From contig CAJINV010000003.1 in assembly GCA_905178155.1 (NCBI GenBank), positions 2,127,065-2,191,064 on the forward strand: DNA of 64,000 nucleotides, given 5' to 3'. A program made the position numbers and the translations under genes. Shown in pieces: positions 23,401-34,716 of the stretch (position 1 is the stretch's first letter; every line of letters starts with the position of its first letter). The notes under the pieces were generated by a model, which did no database searches, was not told the origin of the DNA, and saw only the letters and a list, made by a program, of their open reading frames with translations. This DNA comes from Amoebophrya sp. A120 (lineage: Eukaryota; Sar; Dinophyceae; Syndiniales; Amoebophryaceae).

Positions 23401-24690
23401 GTTGCGCGCAAGGATTTTCTCAAGCTGAGGCTTCCCCGACCCGAGCCGTCCTTTGCATTATCCTGCATAAGTTTCGCACGCAAACTCTCCAGGGTTCGCG
23501 ATTGATCCGAGGACGCGCGCTTGTGGGCGGTCGACTGGCGCTTTCGGTTCCACAAGTCCTCCTCCGGCGCCTCCGCACCTTCCTCCACCAGCGGCGTCGC
23601 AGTCTTCAAATAGCCTGCGGAATCGCGTCGGTTCCCACCTACTTGATGTCCGTCCTCCCGAGCCTTCTCACGACCCGCTTGTGCCAGCTGGCGCATTTTT
23701 TCTTCCTTGTAGGCCGAGCGCTCCTCCCGGAGCATTTTCGACAGTGTGACGCTCGCAACTGCACGAGAGGCTTGCATCGGCGCAAACGCGAGATCTGCGG
23801 AAACGCTACGCCGGCTTCCGCTTTGGTCTTGGTCTAGATCGGTGCCTCTTTCCGCGAAAGGATGATCCTGGCCTCGATCAGACGTGCAGCCCGCTTTCGC
23901 AGTGCCCGCCGATGCTGATTTAGCTCTTCTGCCGGCAGCGGCATTCTTCAGATGTTGACCAGTTGAAGCCTTATTGCTATGCGCATGTCCGTGCGAAGAT
24001 CCCGGTAATAGCACCGCTTGCTCTGTTCTTTTGCACATGACCATCAAGCGAAACAGATGCTTCCAGTCTTCGTATTCGAGGATCGACACGCCCATGGGGA
24101 TCCCCGGTACTGTAGTGGTGGTCCGCTGCAACACGGCTCGGCTTTTCCTACTGGCCGCGGCACCGCTGGGATTCAAGAGATCGCTCTGGAAAATACTCGA
24201 GCGCCGAGCCCGTGCAGGTGGGGGGGCAACGCCACCTCCACCGCCCGGCAGCAGGCCGGGAGTACCGCCAATGGCAATACTATTTCCCCGCCGCGGCCGT
24301 GGACTGATCGGTGAGATCGAAGCACGCCCCATCTCGGACGTGATGCCTGAGAAAATTGGTTCGGATTCCTCATGCACATGAGCCAAATAGACATCGACAC
24401 TCCTTTCATCAGAAATGCGAAAGCCTCAAACCGAAAACTAGACTGAGCGGGGCTACACCACATGATCATAATTATCGCAGTTTTCATTTACAGCGCTACG
24501 AAGAAAAGTCAACTAGTGTATGCAGCCTCCCACCTGCCTTAGAGACCAATGACGGACCGTGTCGACGAGCGGTGGCCGTGCTGACCTCCTGCTGCAACGG
24601 GTCCGAGGACATCTTCCAGCTTTTGCGCATCCCGTCCATGGTCTGCGATCCGCCTCCGACACCGAGCAAAGCTCGCGCATCCTCATCCAT
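17457..24690 (-). CDS. Large low-complexity and coiled-coil protein (three exons)
   Basis: Model: exons 24690-24534, 24424-22356 and 22202-17457, with GT-AG introns of 109 and 153 nt. Frame is kept through to TGA at 17457, giving 2323 residues. The start is the ATG at 24690 (MDEDARALLGVGGG). The exon 1-2 join reads LVSKA-G-FRISDERSVDVYL and the exon 2-3 join SNPGTS-ASQQSG. Residues ~60-1800 are mostly Ser/Arg/Ala-rich and likely disordered, with scattered basic patches. The last ~350 residues are strongly heptad-like (LEKRRKERRELQKQL, YEILLSDCNEYSVLLNHH), followed by a second short coil. No catalytic motif or membrane segment. A cytoskeletal, axonemal or centrosomal scaffold is plausible from the coiled coil, but I do not recognise the family. 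Confidence 0.75.
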
Positions 24691-25100
24691 GTTGGCCCTA
24701 GCGGGCTTTTTTGTAGTGACACTTGTCGTCACATTTTTGAAGGTAAAATGGTTCGAAAGAGAAGAGACGCAGGGTCACAGCAGAGGATCACAAGGATTAT
24801 TCACCTTCTTAACATGCTTTCCGTTGCAGTACTCAATCCTTTTCCAACGTGGACCTGTGGGTGCCGAGGTTTATCGAATAGAAAAAAAAAACAACTTTTT
24901 ATTTCGCAGAAATAACTCTGCAATGCATCACGCTTATGACATTCAAGCGGCAGCGGATGTGCTCACAAAATGCTGACATCAATATGAATGTATGAATGAG
25001 TAACTGACGCGAAAGCATGACACAGACTCACGACACGAGGGAAAAAACATGCGACACACGTCGAAATATACTCCACCGCGAACACTCCTTACGCCCCTCC
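24691..25100. other. Upstream region of the coiled-coil gene, nothing recognised
   Basis: AT-rich 5' flank; no gene or repeat was identified. Confidence 0.4.
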
Positions 25101-25101
25101 T

Positions 25102-27416
25102 GAAGTCAAAGACACGCGGGCAACCCCAGCGCGACTTCCTTCGCGCTATAGATTTGCCCTCCTGTTGGGTGAGGGAGTAACCACTTACAAGCTTCGACCC
25201 CATACTTACACAACCGCTCCCGGTCCAGGCAGAAGGGGGACCAGGCCCCGCGGCGACGCGGGCCCGCGCGGGGCGACGCGATGGCAGCAGCGGAATAGGG
25301 CCGAGTGCTTACTGCGCCCTTCCCGAATTGCCGCAGAGAACGAACGCACGAGGCGCCGGCTTGCGCGCGCCGAAGGCGCGCCCCGCTTGCGGGGCGAGCC
25401 GCGGGCGCCGCGAAAGTGCGAAAAACTACGCCCATACGGGCACGAAAACAGGGCGCATATAGGCGCCCTATTTGCGCCCAGTTTGAAAAATTGCGGCTGG
25501 CCGCGCGCCGTGCCGCAGCCGCAGCATCAAAGTAAAGCGATCGCGTGGAAAAGGCGCGCTCGTGTTTGGCACATGAAGGGAGAAGCCCGGCGAAAAATGC
25601 TGCCAAGACAGGCCGCACGCGAGGGCGCCACGCCCTCGAGGCACCAAAACGACCGCGGCCCTCCCAATCGCCTGCCCGCCCGGTGCGCCAAAACGACGGC
25701 GGCCCCCGGCCTCGCGCCGGAGCACGGAGAAGGCCCGAAACGGGCTGCCCGCATGCGCCCAGCACCAAAGCGATACTGAACGAAGGCGGCTGGCCTCGCG
25801 GCCGGCCGCCTATTCGTGTCGCCTGGAGCAACAGCCCCGGCGCACCATGCGCGGCAGCCGGGCCCAACACACTGCCCCCGCGCGCGCTTGCGTGCTTGCC
25901 TGCTGCTGGCAGGAGTGGGCCCCGCGCCGCCCTACCCGGCAGGGGCGGCCGGCGGGCTTCAGCGCGCCGCGCGCTGCTACGTCTCGCGGCCGTCACCCCC
26001 CGCCAGTAGGTCTCGGCCATCGGGTCCAATGCCTGTCGGCCCACAAACGACGCACATCGCCACGACTGCAATAGCCATCACGGGGTCGCTCTGGGTCAGG
26101 AGCGTCATGCATTTCGCGAATTTGGTCAATCGCGGGGACGGCCCCTCCCTGGGGGCGGCGTCCGGCCGCCAGCCAAGCGCGCGCCCCCCGCCCCTGGGGC
26201 GCCACGGCGCGGCCGCCGCCTGCTTTACAAGCGGCGGGCGGGCTCGCAATACTGGCGCGAACTTTCTTTTTCCCAGAGATTTCGCCAGCGGCCCGGCCGA
26301 GCTCTTTCTGTAGTTTTGCCAGGGCCCTGCTCGCTCGGAGACCCGTTACCCTGTACCAAAATCAGGACAGCCGGGGTTCGGAGTGCAGTAGGCTACCCCT
26401 TCCACCCGGCCCTTCTCATTTGGGGGCCGGGCCGGCAGGTCCGGGTCACCAGTCCCGCGCAGTTTGCTCATTACATAGAAAGCTAAGCAGGAGGCCCGCC
26501 CGGCGATCCGAGAACGAACAGGCGCGCCTCGTGGCCAACGTTCCACCCAAAACCGCCACAGCTATCCGCGCCGCCCAGAGCGCCCCCCCCAATGGGCACG
26601 CGTGCCGTCATCGAAATGCGCGCCCTGCGCAGCCCAGGCGCGCCGCAGTGCCGGCTCCTTTCCATTTCTCGCACAACGAAGGGCCACCCAGCCATGGGGT
26701 TCCGGCAATGGGACTCGCCGGCCCCGGGGCCCGGACTTCTTCGAGGGGCAGGACCTCATAGCGCGAAGCGCGCCCCGGAAACAACGAACGCCGCCCCGCT
26801 GAGGCCGCTCTCCTGCGGCCGGCGGAGACGCCTGCTCTCGGTAGTTCTGCTCCTGCTGGACCTGCACGGGCGCGGCCCCTGTCGCTGCGTACTGGGGGGC
26901 TAGGGTCTCGGCCCCCGCGGGCCGACGGCGATCGCATGCGAGAGGCGGAATGGCCCGCGCAACAGCGCTCGGAGCGGGGGCCGGTGGATTGCCCCGGCGC
27001 GCGGCGGCAGCCTCGGGACGCGCGCTCGCGCCCCGCGCGGCGCTGCGAGTTTTCTCCGCCCCCCCCCGGCCCGCGCGACCGGCGCCACACGGATCGCCGC
27101 GGCCGCTCGCGCTGCCGATGCCAGGCTCTTCGAAAACCGGCCGCGCTCCTTCCGTCAACAGTCCTGGTAAGCCCCTGCCGCATGCACTTGGTAAATGTTA
27201 CGGAAGCCAGTGGGCTCATCTGGGGCCAAATGCGACCCGGGCGGGAGTGCTTGCCGGGGCCACTTGCGGCCCGGGCGGATCTGCGTGCTCGCGCCCCATC
27301 GGCCGGCGACGGCTCCCCCAGAATGGAACTTAGGTGCAAGGGAAAGCCTTAGAGCCTCAAACAGGTCGGGGAATGAAGCCACTATAGCTAAACGCGACCC
27401 GCGGGTCTTCGTTTTC
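25102..27416. mobile_element. GC-rich intergenic island 3 with imperfect terminal inverted repeats
   Basis: About 2.3 kb of very GC-rich sequence. The left end 25102-25120 matches the reverse complement of the right end 27398-27416 at 15 of 19 positions, sharing a run of cgcggg at the inner side. Just inside both ends is a ctatag. At 25130-25149 a 7-bp stem hairpin (agcgcga..tcgcgct) sits next to the left terminus. Internal frames are Arg/Pro/Ala-rich and overlap on both strands, so no transposase is visible. A non-autonomous element is inference from the ends; island-like GC drift with chance pairing is the alternative. Confidence 0.45.
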
Positions 27417-27798
27417 ACGAACAGACACTCCTATCTCTTCAAGTAGTTTGCCATCGCTGTGCACCTGCACGTATGCGCCACAGAACGTGTGCCAGGATGC
27501 GCCATTTCTTTTTGTACTTAGTTCCTTCTGCGAGGGCGAGCACTTGCACTACTAGTAGTAGCATGTATTACAGTTGTTTCATTCAAACTTGATACAACAG
27601 TGTCCTTGCACTTGCAGATGCAGGTACTTCAGAACCATAAGTTCCTCACATACTACAGGCGCAAATGTGTTGCGTTATTCCTATGGATCCTGCTCAGAAG
27701 GTCCCTGTCGTCTCAACGATGAAAAAGTCGCTTTTCTAGATTTCGAGAGTGGCACACATCCAGCCAGACTACGCGATCCACATCGTCCACCTCCCTCG
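27417..27798. other. Spacer, nothing recognised
   Basis: 3' flank of the WD40 gene; no feature was found. Confidence 0.4.
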
Positions 27799-29713
27799 TC
27801 ACAACAAGAACGGCGAAAAGCGCCACCTCCATACTTTCGCGGTTTTGTCGTCGGATGCTGTGACCACCTGGAGCGTTTTCCAGCGAGCATTTTTGTCTTT
27901 CTCGTCCAGTTCTCGATCTCCGGCATCGTCCGCGAGCAGGACGTCCAATGCAAGGATGGAATCCTGGTGCCCGCAAAACGTGTGCAGGCAATCCCCGGTG
28001 TGCGGACTCCAGACGCGTGCGGTCCAGTCCAAACTGCCACTGATTAGCAACTCCCCACCGGGTGTCCACTTCAGCGCTGTAACACCCCCACACTCGTGAG
28101 CTTGCACGTCGTGAACGGCATGGAAGTTGCGCAAGTTCCACATTTTCACCTGCAAGTTTAGGAAACTCAATTTCTCTTTTACTCAAACGTGAGGCAATAC
28201 ACAAGATGAAAGCGATAAAGCCCTTGTTATCTTGTTCCACCTGAATTTGCTTTGGAGAAATTTGAAAAGCAATTTACCTTTCCGTCAAGTGCCGCAGTTG
28301 CCAGGAAAATATCCGGCTGCCAGGTCCCAGCAACTCTTGGTTGGAAGCTGACCACTTCGACTGCTCCTTCGTGTGCGGGCGTGAAGCTCTTCACCACTTT
28401 TCCCTTGCCGGTCTCCAACATGGTCAGAAGATGCACTTCGCCCTCACTCGTGCCGACCGCAAAAAGGTTTTGCACTTGGGTTTTGCTCAACCCGCTTGCA
28501 GCAACATCCACCTGTGTTTGTGCGTGGTATTTTTAACCTCATGAACTTGAACAACATGAGTTATTTTGAAGATTCACTGTTTTTCACTAAATTGATGCAG
28601 AAGATTCAGAACCGCGACGGCTACCAACGGCAACGTTCCTGCGTTTAGAATTTTCGTTTTCCGAACAACATTTGAATTTCCCATGTTTTCGCTATGATTC
28701 GTATGACCTATTACCTGATTCGTGTCGCCAAGGCACGTAATCTCCTGTTCGTGAACGACCTGAAGTCGGTCGACGGACTGCCCCGATTTGGGCGCCCAGA
28801 CGATGACCTGGCCGTCCTTGCAGCCCGTGGCGATGAGCTTGCCACCCTGAATGAAACCGCCACACGTGACGCCGTCCTGGTGCCCGCTGAAGACTTGCAT
28901 GCAGTGCCCACTGTCCCCGTGCCACATCCACGTGGTGGTGTCCGCACTGCCCGCCAGGACAATATTGCCCTTTGGATGCCAGCAGCCCCATTCCAGTTCC
29001 GCTCCCGGGCCTTCTAACGTGTGGGACAGGGTGGCGGAGACGGATCTATTGCTGGGGTCGACCGCTACCTTGTGCACGTGCGTTACCCCGTCGTAGCCCA
29101 CCGTGCATACTTCTGTCCTGCTGTGATTTCTCGCGACGGCAATCACGCTGTCGGTGTGTTTTTCGAGAGCAGCCACGGAAACCAATTCCAGAGGTTCTTG
29201 GCCGGGTTCGACGCAGGGCTCTTTGATGTCGCTGTTTCTGTTTCTTTCCGTGCTGTCCGCCATGTCCACGTCACCTGTGGTATTGTCGCTGGACTCTCGA
29301 TCTGCTGCGACCACGCTAGTTGAAGATGAGGAGGCACTGCTGCCGGAAGATGTCGACTTTTGCAGTGACACCACATACGCCTGGTCGTCTTGTCCGCTGG
29401 TGCAAAACGTCCAGGGGTTCAGGAAGCAACAATTCAACACGGCGTCCTCGTGCTTCGAAAAAGTGAAAACGGAGGTGTCCTCGTCTTCACCCATTTCCAA
29501 ATCACCATCGAGTTCGACGCCTAATTGCATCTCGTCTTCGTCCAAAAAATCCAATCCCGCGTCATCCTCCTCCCCTAGATCGGAGAGCTCCTCAAGCTCC
29601 GCCCGGAGCCGCGCGTCGTCCTCCTCGTTCTGCTCATCCGGGACCACGAAGGTTTCTTCTTCGTGCGCGAGGCGCTCAACATTGTCTTGTTCCTGGTCGT
29701 GCTGTCCCGACAT
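27799..29713 (-). CDS. AAMP: AAMP/Sqt1-type WD40-repeat protein (three exons)
   Basis: Model: exons 29713-28715, 28511-28278 and 28149-27799, GT-AG introns, all phase 0, 527 residues. After an acidic N-terminal ~80 residues (EEDDARLRAELEELSDLGEE) come WD40 repeats starting at FTFSKHEDAVLNCCFLNP. They include ELEWGCWHPKGNIVLAGSAD, TTTWMWHGDSGHCMQVFSGH and GGKLIATGCKDGQVIVW, and end with SGSLDWTARVWSPHTGDC and TASDDKTAKVW. The acidic leader and the ELEW..WHP..NI.LAGS.D.TTWMW signature are characteristic of the AAMP/yeast Sqt1 family. Sqt1 is the dedicated chaperone of ribosomal protein uL16 in 60S assembly; that role here is by homology. A Ser/Thr-rich insertion (~residues 120-170) sits inside the first blades. 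Confidence 0.87.
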
Positions 29714-30322
29714 TCTGACTTTCAATTCAAATCGAACGTAGATGTAGATCTAGGGAACATCAACAGAAATAAATAGCAAGCCACTACCACGTACGTAAGA
29801 GTCACACTACTGACAAAGTCTCCTTGTTATCGTAGTTGCAGAGTTGTCTGTGCGGTCCGTGTAAAATCTTTTAGAAATTTCAGAAGCAATCGGCTGAAAA
29901 AAAGACTTTGTCGTTTGTCCTCAGCATGATACACGAGAATCAATATTCGATCAGGTAGCGTGGATCTCGTTGATTTCTGTGTCTGAAGACTCACTTTTCG
30001 TTCTTCCAGCGACTCGCAGATCTTTACCGTGATCATCCGTGGAACCAAATCAGGATCGAGATCATACAGTAGAAATTTTGAGCTGCTTGTCCATCGAGCC
30101 ACTACAGATCTCCTTCAAGCGCTATATCAGCCGAAAAGCTTTCGTTTATTTGCACTCAGAACGACAGGTCGTGTGTCGGATCTCTACTTCAAGAACAATT
30201 GTACCCGAATTTCCCATGCTGCGAAAGCGAAAGCAGAAAAATGGATCCGGAATACTTCAATGTCGCTATACTAGTTTCGCAAGCACGTATCGTTCAGCGT
30301 CAGCACAAATTGCGATCTTTCA
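29714..30322. other. Intergenic, nothing recognised
   Basis: 609 bp between the WD40 gene start and the ARGLU1-like stop. The only open frame (29827-30102, minus) starts at GTG and has no recognisable feature. Confidence 0.45.
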
Positions 30323-31270
30323 CTACCTGTCGCTCGCGGAGGTGCCAAGCGACTTGCGGGCCTCATGAGGTTGCTGCAACGTCTTATCTTGGTTTTCTTG
30401 GATGCGTCGCAGATTTTCTGAGATGATTTGGTCAATGCCCTGGTTCTGTGCGTTTTTCGTTCGCGTCGCATCCGCCTGCTCGTCGCGTAAACGGCGCTCC
30501 TGTTGAACGATCAGCTCCCGTTTTCGTTGCTCGTACTCCCGCAGAATCTCCGCTTTTCGATGCTCCCAGCGCTTTGCTAGCTCACGCTGCACTGTTTGTT
30601 GAATCTCGTTTTGGACCTCGGTTGACTTGAGTTTTTCGACCACCTGCTTTTCCAGTTCCTCGGTGACCAGCAGCTCAGACTCGCTCCCAGAAGGGGAGGA
30701 ATCATGTTCCGCTACTCCTTCCTCACTGCTCCCAAGAACATTCTTGGTCGCCAAAGAACTCGCAGGAACGACGTTGGTGCTAGAACCCGACTTGAGCCGA
30801 TCTCTGTTCTGTCCAGGACGCGGGGGCCTCTTGGCATGGTCCTTGTCTCCTTCTTTGTCCCGACGGTCATCTACGACCTTGTCTTTCTCATCCTCGTCGT
30901 CCGGGGATTTATTTCGCTTCTCCTTCTCCCCAGCTTTATTTCCCCTCTTTTCCTCTTTCCGTCTAGCGTCAGTGGCGGCAGAGAGATCGTCGTCTTCCTC
31001 TTTCACCCAGCGCGCGTGACGGGCCGCTCGGTCCAGCGTCGCTCGATCTCGGTCGCCCAGCTGGGGCGATTTTCGCTTTTCCCTTCTACGGTCCTGCCCC
31101 CTGTCCTTTGACACGACCCGATTACGGCGAGGAGGACCCCGATCGGGTGTTCGTCGCCTTCCCGACCGATTGCGATTTCGCCGCTCTCTGCTGATGCTGC
31201 GCTCTCGGTTCTGTCGCTTTCTGTCGTTTCGCCTGCCGCGCGAAGAAGACCTGCGCCGGCGCTTGCTCAT
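30323..31270 (-). CDS. ARGLU1-like arginine/glutamate-rich nuclear protein
   Basis: Single frame of 315 residues from ATG 31270 to TAG 30323. The first ~75 residues are Arg/Ser-rich (MSKRRRRSSSRGRR, SISRERR), typical of splicing-associated RS domains, followed by a charged Lys/Glu/Asp section. From about residue 205 a long charged helix begins (LVTEELEKQVVEKL, RWEHRKAEILREYEQRKREL). It carries an ISENLRRIQENQDK segment comparable to the ILEENNRKIAEAQ region of ARGLU1. That family couples splicing and transcription in the nucleus. Architecture (RS head, Glu/Arg coiled tail) and length fit; the low-complexity sequence makes orthology uncertain, and another RS-type splicing cofactor is possible. 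Confidence 0.62.
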   Translation of the reverse strand: MSKRRRRSSSRGRRNDRKRQNRERSISRERRNRNRSGRRRTPDRGPPRRNRVVSKDRGQDRRREKRKSPQLGDRDRATLDRAARHARWVKEEDDDLSAATDARRKEEKRGNKAGEKEKRNKSPDDEDEKDKVVDDRRDKEGDKDHAKRPPRPGQNRDRLKSGSSTNVVPASSLATKNVLGSSEEGVAEHDSSPSGSESELLVTEELEKQVVEKLKSTEVQNEIQQTVQRELAKRWEHRKAEILREYEQRKRELIVQQERRLRDEQADATRTKNAQNQGIDQIISENLRRIQENQDKTLQQPHEARKSLGTSASDR

Positions 31271-33020
31271 GTTGGTTTCTACTTTTGTGCACTCACCGCA
31301 AAGAACACAAAATCAAAATCTCAAATCGAAATCGATATGTATGTGGTATGATCAGTGTTGGGTAAGTCAGTGTAAGGTAACAAGACAAACACTTTCACTT
31401 TTTTGTTTTCACGCTACTATTCTTGGAGCACTGCGGAGACATTCCAACCTATACGATTGCCGATGCAGAAGGGGGTCAGCATACAAACAAGAAAAAGGAA
31501 CTTTCGGTTGTCGAGCATCCTTTCGTGCCGGCATTTGTGGCTGCGTCGTCCAGTTGTAAAAATATCATGACTAGGACTCGTCAGGCTGAGAACCTAGAAA
31601 AGTGACCAAACGCCAACCAAGGAGACGAGCAAGTCCTAGTCTACCTGCGTGTACGTGGTCGAGCGGGTTGCAGCTTTTCCTTTTTGATTTTGTCAACGAC
31701 ATCGCAATGAAACACTGAAACCTGTTGAATCGCTCCGGACTGGAAAGGCGAACACCTATCTCCGACCTGCAATTCTTTTGTTTCTTTCGCTCTCGCACGC
31801 AGAGAACTATTATCGGTTTGAATCTACTGGATCCTGAACTTGTTTCCGCTACTGATGGTCTGAATCTACTGGATCCTGAAAAGACACTAGCGACAATGCC
31901 CGGGTGGAGAACGAACATTGCAGCGATAAGACGATGAAACAAGCACGACGGGCTTCTCTTTTCCTTACCCGCCGCCGAAGAAAGGTTTGTTTTTTTTGTT
32001 TTTTCGCATCCCCAAGAAACTCAATCGTGAAAAAGAAGCTTCTCGTTCGCCCTGTGAGGAGCATATCCCCAGGAAAGGACTATTTTTCTCACGTTTTGCA
32101 CAGTATCCAGCAACATCCGCGATGGCTGCATGTCGATTGCTTCTTCGTGTACCTCGGTCTACTTTTTGCTGGTGCTACTTAGTCTTAAATGAAAGTAGCG
32201 CCGAAGCTAGTCCTGGTTTGTGTACAATGGGGCTACTGTTTCTTATAATTTCTCATCTAATTTTTTCTGTACAGTGTACGTTTCATCCTATTTTTTTTGC
32301 AGCACACGACACTGATTCATTTTAATTTTTCTTCGAAACTATTCAATCTTACATTTTTGCCTGTCGCGTCTGATTTCGATTCGGTCGTAATTGTGACTGG
32401 TGTCTCAAGAACTTCAAGTGGTTGTAAAAAGTCTGCTAAAATTGTGAAACGGATCGATAAGGTGCAAATTGAATTTGGTTTTGGTACAATAGAAATTTGT
32501 TAGCGAAACTGCAATGCAATTTTTGATAAAATTCGTTGTTCAAGCATCAAAGGTAAAGCTGTTGTAAGTCTGTTCGAAAGTTGTCAACGGAGTTGCAAAT
32601 GAAGCTACTGTTGTGTGAAACAGTCTTTGATTCTGTAAAGCGAAACGGTTGTATTCCCATACATAGTAAATGTCTCGATAAATTCAGAATCGTACAGTGT
32701 TGAACTAGTTTTAATTTTTCGGTTAATCCGTGTGGCACGTTACAAATAATGATTTTTTCTGTCGTTTCTATTATCGAATCCGCCTGTCTTTTTCGTATTA
32801 TTCTTCCGACGTAAGTTTCCTCTAAAATCTGCTGAAAATTCCGCGCGGCTATCATTGTTGTTCGCGCGAGTTATTTGAGTTTTAACTGGCAACTGCTGTG
32901 TCCGCTCGTGTTTGATTTTGTTTCTCGTTTTACAGTGAAATTCCTAGCGATAGTTAATTTGGATATGCTGAGAACTAGAAATTGAAGCGTAGCACCTTTT
33001 CATCCTCTTCGGTTATCGGG
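31271..33020. other. AT-rich non-coding region with repeat copies
   Basis: 1.75 kb of AT- and T-rich sequence lacking any credible gene. It includes the first copy of the 25-bp dispersed repeat (31806-31830) and a partial second copy at 31859-31879 (gtctgaatctactgg then atcctgaa). Confidence 0.5.
31806..31830. repeat. 25-bp dispersed direct repeat, copy 1
   Basis: Plus-strand actattatcggtttgaatc followed by tactgg; identical at 33022-33046 and 36267-36291. Copies 1 and 3 share a further ~17 bp (atcctgaacttgtttcc). Confidence 0.85.
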
Positions 33021-33021
33021 A

Positions 33022-33046
33022 ACTATTATCGGTTTGAATCTACTGG
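33022..33046. repeat. 25-bp dispersed direct repeat, copy 2
   Basis: Identical core to copies 1 and 3. It is followed by a short gttcaa tandem run, and lies at the left edge of the 1.8-kb tandem repeat region. Confidence 0.85.
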
Positions 33047-33089
33047 AGTTCAAGTTCAAGTTCAAGTAGTATTTTTTTTCAACGGGGGA

Positions 33090-34175
33090 GGCGGCAGGCT
33101 GCTATCTTCCTATGGCTCTGGATTGGCGGCAACAGGGCTAGAAGCTACTAGATGATACCTAACCTCACCACTAAGCAATAGTAGGGGTAGTGCCTGTCCG
33201 AGCGGGAGCACCCACTCACATATAAACCTATTCTGTCAGGTTCTTACTTTTTAATTTTTTCCTAAGACTTTCCCCTTAGGTCCTTAGGGGACTCGACGAA
33301 CTTTTGCTCGGTAGCGGTAAATGCTTATTCCGCTGACTTGGATCGATTCTTCCATTTGTAAAACTAAAAAGAGCACAGGAAGCACCCAGATGGCCCCTTT
33401 TATTTTTAGCAGCTCGATGACTATATGTATGACCGACGCGAAAAAGTAAACTACCCCTCCTCGACAAAAACTCTCCGAGCGCATGCATGCTTCTTTTCTA
33501 TTGCTACTGATCCGCACAGTAGTCTTTGACAAAAATTTCATAATGATCTTATCTTGCCTTTTCCGAGGGGGCGCTACGCGGAAAACTAATCTAGTGCTCG
33601 GACCTAAAAGGGAGCCACAGGTCTGCATGCAACATAGCAGGTATGGGAAATCGGCATACAAGATGAAATGCCACGCACTGGCAAAAAATAGTGTCTACTT
33701 TGGTCGTGCTTCCTGCTCCCCCTGCGAATCCCCCGGCCGGCACCGCAACCACCGGCGCAACGGCAGAGCGTGGGATGTGGATATTTTAAGCCCAGTCTTG
33801 CTGTGGCCTATTCTATAGCCATCCCGTTATCAACATACCTCCTAGCGGTGTTTAAGGATTAATTTTGGTTAGCACCTGGCGCAACAGGTGAAGCTATAAA
33901 AAACTATTTATAGAAAGAGTTTAAACGACCAGAAAATCACCGCGAGGTTCTAAGTTATAAGGCTAAACAAAAGCTACTTATTTCCAGATCGCCCTATGTT
34001 TCCTTTCTTGCTTGCCGCCTCTCGGATTTTTTGTCTCTAAAGCTAAAACTTGTCACGCCACGAACCCTTGCTGCTCACAGCTTCATCAACCTCATCTCCG
34101 TTTTTTATTCGCGATCTGTCCGCTGGTGGTAGTAGTTCTCGATGATGCACCCGCCGCGCAACGCTACGCAGCTGG
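33090..34175. repeat. ~1.8-kb tandem repeat, unit A (putative structured RNA or element)
   Basis: Conserved blocks at 33093-33230, 33240-33345, 33565-33630, 33700-33810 and 33830-33990 recur in the same order and orientation ~1.77-1.79 kb downstream, while the spacers between blocks are unrelated. Blocks include agcgggagcaccc, gtgctcggacctaaaaggga and ccggccggcaccgcaacca. Hairpins are visible at 33200-33217 and 33873-33890. A further block at 34104-34174 (ttcgcgatctg..cgctgg) recurs at 34717-34795. No intact protein frame spans the blocks. Confidence 0.65.
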
Positions 34176-34716
34176 ACATAGTAAAGGGTAGCGGCCCTCG
34201 TCCCACAATTTGTAGACCGCAAAACCCATCTCCTTCGCGCAGGGCAAGCAGATTGGCGCGCCGCATCTAGATCAGCTTCCGGCGTTGCTTCGGCCGGGGG
34301 GACGCAGCCGCGTGGTACTTTGGCCGCTGCTGGGCGAATTTTGTCCGTAGTGTCGCTGTAGATGATCACGCATTCTACGCCCGTCCATCCAAACGCCCTT
34401 CTTGCAGCGTAGAGCCGCCGTGCCTCCTGCGAAAAGTCGCCTCTTCCCGTCAGCCTGAGAAAAAACATATTTTCAAAACAGCCCCGGAGAGCTGCCGTCT
34501 GAATCGAGGATCAATCTCATCTATCAACACAAAAACTATCTCTACCTCCTGTTTATTTTCAATTCTATCAACATTAACTATAAGCAAAACAAAATAATCG
34601 CTTCTGCGCATGACAAAATCGTAAGAATTAGTATCCTTTTCCCGTTTCGCCGCGGCAGGCTTCTTTCCTCTCCCAGTCACTCGGTGTGCCGTCACACGTG
34701 TGCCCTCGTTCCGTTA

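Noticed and set aside
22341-24386. Separate 681-residue gene next to the 1612-residue frame
   Set aside because: Both frames join through a phase-correct GT-AG intron (22355-22203), and a further 5' exon joins at 24534/24424, so they are one gene.
25106-26071. 321-residue minus frame in GC-rich island 3
   Set aside because: Ala/Arg/Pro-rich, overlaps long frames in other phases, includes the inverted terminus; no transposase motif.
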